Of a stretch of DNA of 64,000 nt, positions 21,134 through 32,429 are shown piece by piece. The position numbers were made by a program, and so were the translations under genes. Each line of letters starts with the position of its first letter. Within the stretch, counting starts at the first letter, position 1. The DNA lies in NCBI GenBank assembly GCA_019802505.1, contig JAFMOC010000002.1, positions 1,193,501 to 1,257,500 on the forward strand, given 5' to 3'. The notes below the pieces were generated by a model that ran no database searches, was not told the DNA's origin, and saw nothing but the letters and a program-made list of their open reading frames with translations. This DNA comes from Corydoras sp. C115. Taxonomy: Eukaryota; Chordata; Actinopteri; Siluriformes; Callichthyidae.

Positions 21134-24100
21134 TCACCACACACACAAACACACACTGTACAGGGGCAATTTAGAGTAGCCAATTCCCTTGAATCCAGAG
21201 TTTTTGGACTGTGGGAGGTAACCGGAAAACAGGGAGGAAACTCATGCGGACACGGGGAGAACAGGAAAACTCCACCCAGATCTGGATTTCAACCTGAATC
21301 CCCATTGCTGAGAGGCATGAAAGGATAATTACTAAGCCACCATGCCACCGTTCCACACATTATTATTGTTGTTGTAATTAATGGCCTAATACAGCGTGAT
21401 TAGAAAGTTAGAGAGTTTGATATACCTTTCATGTTTTACCTTTCATGTTTTGCTCTGAAATAAAAATAAATAAATAAATAAATAAAATAATAACAATCTA
21501 GAAGCCAGATTGGATATTGATCAGGTGTCACAGATGCCTAGGGTATTTGTTCTTGTTTAGGTTAATTAGCTGTGGATTTCCTTTCACTGTTTTAGTTAAT
21601 TAACCTTTTGTGTTTATTGGTCTGTTTTGTGCATGTGTTCTAGGTTTTTTTGTATTTAGTTCTGGTTTTCCCCTTTCACTGTGCACGTCGCTCCTTTAGT
21701 CACCCTGGTCACCCTAGTCACTAAGGTTTGTGCACCTTAGTTTTGCGCTATATGTGCGCAGCTTCCTTTAGACGTGCAAGCAGCACCGTCAGGTTTGCTA
21801 CTGCATAGCTGTTTTTACTGACTTGTGGTGTTTTCTCATTTGTTGCCCCATTTGGATAATGTAAATGTAATGTGTATAGTCATTAGTGATAAATTATGGA
21901 TCCCGTTGTGTGAAATATATTTTTAACCTGTTCCAAATTTTTAACCCATTTTAAATGTGCATAGCTCGAAATTAGCTTTTTAATATCAAGACAATTACAA
22001 ATAAGTTTAAGTTAACAGTTATTTCATAATAGAGTATTTTCTTAAAGCAGGTTTATAAAATTTTAAAACCCGAACATTTAAAAAGCAAGTCAGGGTGACA
22101 GTGACGTTCTATTTCCCTTCTCTAGCATGAAATAGAAGAGATGCGGGCAGAGATGGATGAGATGAGAGACACATTTTATGAAGAGGATGCGTGCCAGTTA
22201 CAGGACATGCGCCGAGAGCTGGTGAGAGCCAATAAGAATTGCAGAATCCTCCAGTACCGCGTGAGGAAGGCAGAACGCAAGCGAATGCGCTATGCAGAAA
22301 CGGGGGAAATAGACAGTGAGCTGCTGCGAAGTCTGGAGCAAGATTTAAAGGTACAGTGGAAAGTGCTTCATGTCCTTCTCATTGAAATATTCTGAATATT
22401 AGAAACCTGAGAACTTAACTGTTAAACTACAAATTGGTAATGAGATGTCCCAAAATTTATAATCATTATGTCAGATGATGCTATTACACAGAAATCTGCA
22501 AAACATAACATGCATGTGTACACAATTAATTAACAGTGTTCACAAGAACTAAACAAATCAGTAATAAATGTTCTGCTATGTCGATAAACATATTTAAGAT
22601 GAGCTTGCTTGGTATAAACTAAAAAAAAAAGGACTTAAACTGGAACTAAAAGACAAAAAATATTTATACCTTAATAAAATAAAAGTAATACTATGTAATA
22701 ATAAGTTAAAATAAAAAAAAATATCTGTGGGCGGCACGGTGGCTTAGTGGTTAGCACGTTCACCTCTCAACGCTGGGGAATTATATAAATTGCCCCTATA
22801 TAGTGAAGGCGTGAGTGAGTATGTGCCCAAACAGATTGCCACCCCCCCCCCCGCCCCATTACCATAGTCTTTACTATAGGATTAAGTGGAAGATAATGTG
22901 ATGAGATGAAAAAATATCTGTAGACGTGTTTATCATGCATAACGAAAAGCAATACCTGCTAACTCTCAAGACTCATCAACAAGCATAAGCTATAAACAAA
23001 CAAAGTAAAGTAAATGGTAGGGAAATTCTACGCAATGAACACTGCAGTTATAAAAATACTGCAGTTCAGTTAGTTCCTTTTTAAATTACTGACTCCAGTT
23101 GTTCTCTCACTTATAGTTTGATTTGGATGAAAGTGTCTGCTAAATCCAACCATTATCTTCCACTTAATCCAATCCTTGGGTCGCGGGGGTTCCCCATGCC
23201 CATCCAGGTGAAAAAGTTTCGGGTGCTGGGCAGATACATCCATGACAGGGCACCAATCTACCGCTGGGCACACAGACACACACACAAACACACTTTATAT
23301 GGGGCAATTTGGAGCATTCAATTTACCTTGATCCATGTTATTAGACTGTGGGGAGAACATGGAAACTCCACCCAGATTGGGATTCGAACTGGGAATCCTC
23401 AGCACTCAGAGGCGAACATGCTAACCACTAAGCCACCATGCTGCCTCGTCTGCTAAATGACTAAATCAAATGTAAATGGAGAGAATACACACCCTAGCCA
23501 AAAAACAAAAGATAAAGAACACAAAAGGAGGGACACCTATCGACCTAGTTTTAAAGCTGCTGCATCAGCTGTACTGAGGTGCATAAGTCCTCTGTTTCAG
23601 GTTCCTGATGGGTGTCAGTATTTAACGTTTTGGTTGTCATTTCATTTAGAGCATTTGCCTGCTTCATAGATTTTGTAAGATGGTCCTATTTATGTGTCAT
23701 TTACATATAGTGGCCTATATATTTAAACAACATACTGTAATTTTATTTTGTAGGTGGCAAAGGATGTATCTGTGAGATTACACAATGAGCTAGAAAATGT
23801 GGAAGATAAAAGAGCAAAGACAGAGGAGGAGAATGAACGACTGAGGCAGCAGTTGATTGAGGTGGATGTGACTAAGCAAGCTTTACAGATTGAGTTGGAT
23901 AAAGCTAAAGAGGTAAGATTGTTAGTTGAATTTGCATGTAATAAATTCCATATACCTGCTCTGTAGAGCAAATGAGATGTACAGACTACATTAGGACTGA
24001 CTTATCTAGTAATTGTAATATTACTATTATGTTCCATCAAAAATTACAGATAATGTTCATTTAATTATTCCATTGTATATGCACTGTTTCCATTAGGCAT

Positions 24101-26876
24101 CTCTGAAACGGAGAGGCAAAGACATGCCCAAATCAGAAAAGAAAACTCCACAGACCCCCACTGAGGTATGTACATCTAGACCATGCTGATAATTAAATGT
24201 TTTTATATGTATATGTTATATATATATATATGTTTTTGCCAAAATGGTATTTTTTCATCTGAACGATACATAAAAATATAAAACATACAGCTTTTTCCAC
24301 AGGACAGCTACACACTGATCAACGGTATAAGGGTACATACATTAAGTAGCTGTAGAATAAGTAGAACAATATACTGCTTTTTTGGCCATTATAGTTAAAT
24401 AAACACATTTTTGGGATAATTTAAGGCATCTTGTCAGGATTATTTTGCAATAGTGAGCTATATATTATACCTTACTTGTCTAGTTATAACTACAATCAAT
24501 TTTTCAAAAGCTGTAAACTTGGTTAAAATGTTTTTGTAGGAGGAAAATGATGATTTAAAATGCCAGCTGGCTCTAATCAAAGAGGAGGCAGTACTGATGA
24601 GAAAGAAGATGGCCAAGATAGACAAGGAAAAGGATCGGCTTGAGCAAGAACTCCAGAAGTACCGCTCCTTTTATGGTGATGTTGACAGTCCCCTCCCTAA
24701 AGGTGAAGCTGGTGGTCCCCCTACCACACGTGAGTCTGAATTGAAGCTGCGCCTCCGTTTAGTGGAAGAGGAAGCCAACATCCTTGGCCGCAAGATTGTG
24801 GAGCTAGAGGTAGAAAACCGTGGTCTGAAGGCGGAGCTGGATGACTTGCGAGGAGAGGAGCTTGCAGATGGAGTGACAGACCCCACATCACGGGAGCAGA
24901 GCAAGGTCCTCTCAGATATGCGGCAGCAGCTGCAATTGGTGGAGGATGAGGCTGAGTTGCTTCGCCGCAATCTGGCTGACATAGAAGAGCAGAACCTTAA
25001 AGTGACAGCAGAGCTCAACAAGTTAAAGTATAAGGCAGGGTCACATGAAGGCTCCCGCCACTCTTCTGCAGGGGGAGACAGTGCCAAGGCAGAGGCTCTG
25101 CAGGAGGAGCTGAAGTCCGCCAGGCTACAGATTAATGAGCTGAGCGGGAAGGTAATGCAGCTGCAATATGAGAACCGCATATTGCTGTCCAACATGCAGC
25201 GTTATGACCTGGCCTCTCACTTTGGCATTCGACCCAGTCCAAGAGACAGCGACGCTGAGAGTGATGGAGGCCGCAGAGAGAGCGACGATGACTCCTCACG
25301 TCTACCGCCTCATCGCAAGCGCGAGGGCCCCATTGGTGGAGAGAGCGACTCAGAGGAAGTACGTAACATCAGGTGCCTTACTCCGACCCGCTCTCTGTAC
25401 TCTCCTGATGGGCGCTTTTTATCCCGAAGCCTGAAAGACCGGCAGCAGATGATTGATATTCGTGTAGAGGCAGAGCGTCTAGGCAGGACCATTGACAGAC
25501 TGATTGCTGACACCAGTACCATTATAGCAGAAGCACGGGTATATGTGACAAATGGCGAACTGTTCGGTCGCATGGATGACGACGATGAAGGAAGTCGGAT
25601 ACGTGAGCATGAGCTTCTTTACCGCATCAATGCCCAGATGAAGAGCTTCCGGAAGGACCTACAGAGTTTCATTGACCGTTTGGATGTTCCGAAACCTGAA
25701 GATCAGGAAAATGAAGAACCTCTCTCTGTAAGTCTACACACACATGGTTAACTTTAAGATAAGCTTTGAAATACAACAAAACTTAAAAAAAAGCTTTAAA
25801 AATAAAGCAAAGCTTTTTTAAACAAACCAAAACTGTTTTTAATGCTCTGTTTTAACCAAGCAAAGTAAAATTTTTATTTTTAGGAATTGGTTACTTGATT
25901 AAAAATATAAAATAAAAGATTTTTGGATTATATGAACACAGTTAGACATAACAAAGTTAGCTACGTTATCTTGAATTGCTAGGAAACTAGTTAATTAGCA
26001 TAAATAAAGTTTAAATTTTGCATATCCATTTTCTGCTATGTCTGTTGTCTCCTTTTAAATTCTTTCTGACTTCAAGCCTTATTTGAAGGTGACTGGCTTT
26101 TACCAGGCATCATCTTACTAGACTTACTTTACTTCACATATGGGGTTCTTGCTTTTAGATTCATCCATTTGCATCCTGCAATGACTTTTTCTGCAGTCAG
26201 TTTGCTATTAAACTTTGCCTTTATTCAGATGCTTGCAAAGAAGGAGCATTCATTTGTAGTTCAGGAACAGATAACAGGTGTTAATATGGGCCTTGATAAG
26301 TTGTCCAACAATGGTTGTCAATAATAGGGCTTTAACCATCAACTTTCTGGTAAGTAGTCCAGGAGTAGTCCTTATCTCAATGATTTTTGCAGTGGCACAG
26401 TGCTAGCACTAGGTAGCTGTACACAATGTTGCATGTCACTTTAATGGCTGGTGAACATGGAACATGGAAACTCCACCATTCAAACATGGAGGCAGACGTG
26501 ATAACCACTACTCCACCATGCAGCCCCGTTTGTCAAAAGTATTCTGTAAATTCTATAAATCCTTAGTTAAGTATAAATAATTCAAATGCTCCATGTCCTC
26601 CAACGCGCCACAAGTTTGTACTTAAAATCAATAAAATATGAATTATGGGGCCTATTTTGCATTAGACTGTACAGATAAGATGATTCTATATATTTAAAAC
26701 ATGCTTTTAATATTCAGTAATTTCTTCTCCTTTGTATTGTCTTTTTCTCCTTAATTATCATCCAGATGTTCCAGCCAATCATTCTTCTTATTCTCATTCT
26801 TGTTTTATTTTCCTCTTTGTCATATGCTACTATATTCAAACTGGTCTTTCTTTTTACTCTCTTCTTTGTTCTATAA
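19967..26876 (+). CDS. soga3: SOGA3/MTCL3-like coiled-coil protein with C-terminal membrane tail
   Basis: Six coding exons in frame: 19967-20659, 22126-22350, 23754-23912, 24097-24165, 24540-25727 and 26766-26876; 814 aa. The internal junctions read here are all phase 0 with gt..ag. Residues 1-150 are Ser/Lys-rich and disordered. GCGPGFWREGCLQSELIQF (156-174) is a SOGA-family signature. Residues 215-500 are mostly Glu/Lys/Leu coiled coil, including HEIEEMRAEMDEMRDTF. A second coiled-coil block and a conserved RNIRCLTPTRSLYSPDGRFL segment follow. The last exon encodes 36 residues (MFQPIILLILILVLFSS then a second hydrophobic run), a membrane anchor as I recall for human SOGA3 (947 aa). SOGA/MTCL proteins are linked to microtubules; the role of SOGA3 itself is poorly known. 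The ATG follows a gcc context in the exon that starts at 19792. The a/b paralogue cannot be told. Confidence 0.85.
20942..21350 (-). repeat. V-SINE/DANA-like SINE with internal microsatellite (soga3 intron)
   Basis: Diverged minus copy with a (GGAT)n tail at the left, expanded by (TC)n and (CA)n runs at about 21076-21133. The head ends at the GGTGGCATGG-like block near 21345. Confidence 0.8.
21525..21830 (+). repeat. Degenerate LTR related to the 5092-8726 element (soga3 intron)
   Basis: It reads in the opposite direction from the intact element. GATGCCTAGGGTATTTGT corresponds to the LTR hairpin, followed by TTAGTTAATTAAC and GTTTATTGGTCTGTTTTGTG as in the sense LTR. Strongly diverged and incomplete. 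Confidence 0.6.
22731..22903 (+). repeat. V-SINE/DANA-like SINE with internal deletion (soga3 intron)
   Basis: The head GGGCGGCACGGTGGCTTAGT joins directly to the distal AATTGCCCCTATATAGTG part, so the centre is missing. It contains a C-rich run at about 22840-22858. Confidence 0.75.
23100..23470 (+). repeat. L2-tail SINE fragment split by a V-SINE (soga3 intron)
   Basis: A plus-strand L2-type tail (TTTGATTTGGATGAAAGTGT) is interrupted at 23146-23446 by a minus-strand V-SINE/DANA-like copy. GTCTGCTAAAT is repeated on both sides (23134-23144 and again at about 23449), an 11-bp target duplication. Confidence 0.8.
26457..26525 (-). repeat. V-SINE/DANA-like SINE, degenerate scrap (soga3 last intron)
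   Basis: Only GAACATGGAAACTCCACC and the distal head part (ACCACTACTCCACCATGCAG) remain. Confidence 0.5.
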
Positions 26877-27537
26877 GCATCATGTTTTTATTATTTTTGC
26901 AGCTTCATTATTTTATTTATTTATTTATTTGTTTGTTTGTTTGTTGGATTTTTATTGAACACTGCATCAAGGTCAAACAATATACCAAAGGAGTTCCACC
27001 CCATAACATCTGGAAGGCAAAACAACATCCGCTGTTAGTTTACAGTGTTCGATCAGAGTGACAGCTGTTCAGTATGCTCTCATGGTGAGTGCTTTAAGCA
27101 AATATCTATAATATTTAAAGTCTACTTTTAGGTGCTTGTTCAATTCTATAATATATACGCAACCCACTATCAAAATATTAACAAATTAAATTATGTTTCT
27201 TTCATTTTGATTCAACCACATCATGAAATGTATGTGAAATTAAAAACCAAAGAACAGTTAATTAGCTTAATGTCATTCAGTGTAACCCATTATAACAGAA
27301 GATAAGGTAGCAGCAACATGATTAAACAATGTTCAATTGTACTTCAGGTTTATTATTTAGAATCTGTTGTTTATTAAGTTTATAATCTGTTTATATTAAC
27401 TTATAGAGAAAGAAAACCATGAATACAGTCATTTTAATGCAAAATCTAGTTATTATAGCAATAACGCATTGTATTTATAGCGTGTAGCCCTACTTAACAT
27501 TAATATTTATTAAAGGTTCTGAAACAAGTTTCTGAGT
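26877..27537 (+). other. soga3 3' UTR and downstream intergenic sequence
   Basis: AT-rich. A donor-like CTCATG|gtgagt at about 27084 and an acceptor-like tgtcttttcag at about 29040 could mark a 3' UTR intron. No clear polyadenylation signal can be singled out. Confidence 0.35.
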
Positions 27538-27539
27538 TA

Positions 27540-28717
27540 CACTATATTGCCAAAAGTATTTGCTGACCTGCCTTGACTCACATATGAGCTTCAGTGACAT
27601 CCTATTCCTAATCCATAGGGTTCAATATGATGTTGGTCCACCTTTTGCATCTAGAACAGCTTCAACTCTTCTGGGAAGTCTGTCCACAAGGGGTGTGTTT
27701 ATGGGAATTTACCATTCTTCTAGAAGCGCATTTATAAAGTGACAAAGGTGGGATGCAAAAGGCCTGGCTCTCAGTCTCGGCTGTAATTCATCCTAAAGAT
27801 GTTCTATCGTGTTAGTCAGGTGCAGACCAGTCAAGTTCATCCACACCAGACTCTGTCATCCATGTCTTTATGGACCGTGCTTTGTGCACAGATGCAGTCA
27901 TGTTGATAGAGGAAGGGGCCAGCTCTAAACTGTTCCCAAAAAGTTGGGAGCACGGAATTGTCCAAAAGGTCTTGGTATGGTATGGTCACTGAAACTAAGG
28001 GGAAAAGTCCAGCTCCTGAAAAACAACCCCACACCATAATTGCCCCTTTAACCAAACTTTACATTTGGCACAATGCAGTGAGACAAGTACCATTCTGGTA
28101 ACCGCCAAACCCAGATTTGTCTATCAGATTGCCAGATGGAGAAGCGTGATTCATCTCTCCAGAGGACCCATCTCCACTGCTCTAGAGTCTATTGACAGAG
28201 TACTTTAAACCAATGTATCCGATACTTTGCATTGCACTTAGTGATGTATGGCTTGGATGCAGCTGCTAAACCATGAAAACCAAGTCCATGAAGCTCTCTG
28301 CACAGTGTTCTTGAGCTAATCTGAAGACTACATAAAGTGTAGAGTTCTGTAGTGATTGACTCTGCAGAAAGTTGGCGACCTCTTTGCACTATGCACGTCA
28401 GCATCTGCTGACCCCGCTCCGACAGTTTATGTTCCCTACCATTATCGTTTCCAAACACTTCCATTTCCTTATAATACAGCTGAAAATTTAGGAGGGAGGA
28501 AATTTCACAACTGAATTTGTTGCACAGGTGGCATCCTATTACAGTTCAAAGCTGAAATTCAATGAGCTCCTGAGAGCGACCCATTTTTCACAAATGTTTG
28601 TAAAAACAGTCTGCATGCCTAGGTGTTTGATTTTATACGCCAGTGGCCATGGAAGTGATTGGATCACCTGATTCTGATCATTTGGATGGGTGAGCAAATA
28701 CTTTTGGCAATATAGTG
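27540..28717 (-). mobile_element. Tc1/mariner-family element, full length but dead
   Basis: Terminal inverted repeats CACTATATTGCCAAAAGTAT at the left and the matching ATACTTTTGGCAATATAGTG at the right lie inside TA dinucleotides (27538-27539, 28718-28719). Minus-strand readings include a helix-turn-helix-like part (KLSERGQQMLTCIVQRGRQL) and AIMVWGCFSGAGLFPLV, but stops and deletions separate them and the second DDE aspartate region is degraded. Confidence 0.85.
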
Positions 28718-28719
28718 TA

Positions 28720-29446
28720 CATGAGAGCTGTCCACAGACTTTCGACCATATATTGCTTCAGTAGATACTGTATTTAAATGTGAGGACACTAGAATATATA
28801 TATATATATGAATAAGTATGAAATGAATAAGTAAAATAAGTAATAAGTAAATAAGTAAATTTTATAATTATTTTCCTTAGTGAAGTTTGTTTTGTTAAAG
28901 GGATGAACTAAAAGTAGTATAAACTATATTTAATTAATTCAAACCATAGCAAATGACATCTTATATATTGTGAATTTAATGTACTAATGACTTGTTTAAT
29001 TTTAAAAGACTTGTCAGTAGTTTCTTTGTTGTCTTTTCAGGTGGAATTTTGCTGAAATGAAGGAACAGAAACTGAATGTTCAAAGTTTAATGTTCCAAGC
29101 ATAAACATTATGTTTTATTATTTTTCACTGAGCTGCTGATCAGTTGTGAAATTAAATTACCAGGAACAATATAACTACTGTTCATTACACATGCGCTTCA
29201 TGTACTTAAAATACATTTAGTTAGTCATGATACAATTTGTTACACATTTACACATGATATATCTATAACTAAAAGCATTTCATGTAAAACTTGCAGTAAC
29301 TTAGTATAACATGTTTAATGCTACAGTAACATACCATTGAATATAAACATGTAATGTTTGCAGCTTTGTCTAAATCAGAGGTTCCTAAACTTTATTTATA
29401 CAGAAGAGCCTTTAGATAACACACAATAGTGACCCTGCCACTATAT
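28720..29446. other. AT-rich intergenic sequence
   Basis: No gene. An acceptor-like tttgttgtcttttcag|GTGGAATTTT at about 29040 could belong to an alternative soga3 end, but no coding continuation is evident. Confidence 0.4.
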
Positions 29447-29449
29447 ATA

Positions 29450-29700
29450 CAGTCATGGCTGAACGTATTGGCACCCCTGAAATTTTTCCTAAAAATTAAG
29501 TATTCCTTCCAGAAAGTTATTACAATTACACGGGCTTTGTTATAAATCTGATAATTTCCTTTGTGTGTATTTGAACAACACAAAAAACGGGGAAAATTGA
29601 ATGAACAATATTATTGGCACCATCAATTTAATATTGCACACCCTTTGGAAAAATTACTGAAATTTAATGTTTAATATAATAGTGGTGTTTGAACGTTTGT
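29450..29700. mobile_element. Tc1-type transposon terminus
   Basis: It begins CAGTCATGGCTGAACGTATT after TATATA, a terminal sequence of fish Tc1-like elements, and continues with GGCACCCCTGAAATTTTTCC. No transposase domain or matching right end was found. Confidence 0.6.
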
Positions 29701-29854
29701 AAAACTTTTAGAATTGTGTAATTATTTCACCTTGATAATTATTTCACCTTCATCTTTTAGGACTTGTTTGAAAATGCAATGAACATATGCAGAACTATAG
29801 TACAAATATGTAGTTTACAAACTTTTAAGCACCATATATATATATATATATATA

Positions 29855-29914
<60 letters not shown>

Positions 29915-31370
29915 TATAGGACTAAACATGGGCCAGCTTCAATTTACAAAATGTTCTTAACAACAAAGCATTGGTCAGAAAATCTGTGGAAAATCTGCCC
30001 CTTTTGATTTTCTTAAATGTTTACACTGTGTGAGAGAACTTTTTTGTGATTTTGTTTTGTAATTTTAAAAATATTTTCAGTTTCATCTTTCCATATAAGG
30101 TAATTGATGTTATTTTCTCCAGTAACTTTCAGTAATGAGCAAATGGTGGCACAGGTCACAGGTATGCCTTTTCTAAGTTCTTGCTGATTTTCTGTCCAGT
30201 AATTTGTTGTTGAGAATAATTCTATATTTATAGCATTGAGTGTTGGTTATCTATACTTTTTATGTTCCTCCCACTTGTATAATTGTTTACTAATACATTA
30301 AAAATGAGCTGCTATATTATATATTCATTGTGATTATACTGTGGTACTAAATTCATGTTATTAATTGCTGGTAAAATCTGTACTGTTACAGCAGGCCTGA
30401 GCTGATGGAGTGTTAATGGCTGCAGAAGCAGATTAAACACAGCAAGACTTTTTGTTAATTATGTTTTATAAATTAATTGTTAATTAATAATTTAATTGTT
30501 TGGCATTTGTTTCATTTGGTATTTCAGTACCAACCTGCCTTATTGTATGGATTCCTCTTTGTCTTAGCAGGTGCCTGAATATTACATTTACACAATTAAT
30601 GAAGTCAACATGAAAGATTCATAATATGTTTTATCTCCTAAACCTGTAAATCTTCCACTAACATGTGACCTCTTTCTTTAAACATGTTCTAGTTATTATC
30701 GTAATTGTTGCTGATCAGATGGATCATTTTGGAGAAGCTGATGGTGAAACAGTGTGATGAATGTGTGTCTTATTCACCTGTGAATAAAGCTGCAGAGCAC
30801 ATGGCTCTGATTCTTGACTTTTTACTTTCACACTAATGCAGAATTCAAGTTTATATATAATGAAATATAATATAATATAATGAAATAAAAAAACCTTATG
30901 ACATATGCACATCCAAAGGCCCACACAGCATAAAACAAATACCTCACATGGCAAGTGACTCCTATAGTACAAGCCTTACCTCAGGTGGCACGCTACCATG
31001 CATTTGTACCACCCCAAAAAATTGCAATGAAAAGGTTCCATTACTGAAAGCTCTGTGCTGTGTGTCTAAATATACGCAATACTGACAACATGATTGCTGC
31101 ACCATGTTATGATTAAGCGGAATGCTATTCCGCCATGGTCTCATGGTTAAGGCAAAACTATGAATATTACATTACATCTTCAAGCCTAGGCCTATACAAT
31201 ACATTCATATTTACATTATGCAATAAAATTAAATATGCCTTAAGGCATTTCAAATTTAGTGTTGATGTTTGTCAAATAATGTAACACATAATTCATGTTG
31301 GAATTAGTTTAGTGTTTTGTTACCAGTAAACTATTTAAATGTATATTTTACTTTATATATTATATGTTGG
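29700..31370. other. Intergenic, nothing coding
   Basis: It contains a long (TA)n run at about 29835-29910. No exon, RNA gene or defined repeat is supportable. Confidence 0.5.
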
Positions 31371-31417
31371 GTGGCACGGTGGCTTAGTGGTTAGCATGTT
31401 CGCCTCTCAGCGCTAAA
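31371..31417 (+). repeat. V-SINE/DANA-like SINE, head only
   Basis: GGTGGCACGGTGGCTTAGTG through CTCAGCGCTAA, then directly a GAATGAAT-like tail. This is an extreme internal deletion or head-only copy. Confidence 0.7.
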
Positions 31418-31508
31418 TGTATGAATGAATTAATATTATATGTTGACTGAACACATAATGCACATCTTATATAGACAATGCAGACAACAACGGAATTGAA
31501 TGCTAAGT

Positions 31509-31847
31509 AGCGGCACGGTGGCTTAGTGGTTAGCACGTTCGCCTCTCAGCGCTAGGGATTCCCGGTTCGAATCTCATCTGGGTGGAGTTTCCATGTTCTT
31601 TCCGTGTCCGCGTGGGTTTCCTCCGGGTTCTCCGGTTTCCTCCCACAGTCCAAAAACATGGATTAAGTCAATTGAATTCTCCAAATTGCCCCATATAGTG
31701 TGTTGTGTGAGTGAGTGTGTGCCCAGCGATAGATAGGCGCCCCGTCCTGGGTCTATCTGCCCAGCGCCCGAGACGTTCTCCCCTGGATGGGCATGGGGAA
31801 CCCCACCGCGACCCTAATAGAGGATAAAGCGGGAGATAATGAATGAA
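31509..31847 (+). repeat. V-SINE/DANA-like SINE, full length with TSD
   Basis: Complete sense copy with a (GAAT)n tail. The 12-bp target duplication TGAATGCTAAGT is at 31497-31508 and 31848-31859. Confidence 0.95.
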
Positions 31848-32429
31848 TGAATGCTAAGTTTAGTCATGCTGAAAGTAATTACAATGTATTTGTTTGCCAT
31901 CCATGCACTCTAAATATTTAACAAAAATAAAAACTACACTGGTCAGCCATTATTAACAAAAAACAACACACTTACATAATAAGAGGTATTTAAATATTTA
32001 TTGGTAGAACTTTTTTATTTACTACATATCAATTTTCCTAGAGTGTAACAAATAAGTAGAAGAGGCTAAAACAAGGATTAAATAAATTAAACGCGGTCAG
32101 GTGAAAAAAAAAAAAAAAAAAAACCATTAAGCCTCACGTCATTGAAGCACACACAGCTTAACACATCATGCACAACCACATTATACACAGCACTAAATGC
32201 ACATAACTGCACAAATACATACTGCTTACTGGACTGCTGCTGCAAATAATGCACGATTAAATCACACACTACATGATGGAATACTGCATTACGTTCACCA
32301 ACATTGCAAATATTGTAAAAACTATGGTAGCTTTTTGGGCGGAACCATCGAGGGGAACGTTGTTTCTACCAGTACAGTAACAGGAAGGACCACGCACGCC
32401 TCAGCAACTGTAGTTCAGGAGAGAACTAT

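Noticed and set aside
19967..21328. 453-codon ORF extending the soga3 start exon
   Set aside because: After 20659 it reads through a strong donor into the intron and a SINE. The frame-compatible exon at 22126 continues the coiled coil.
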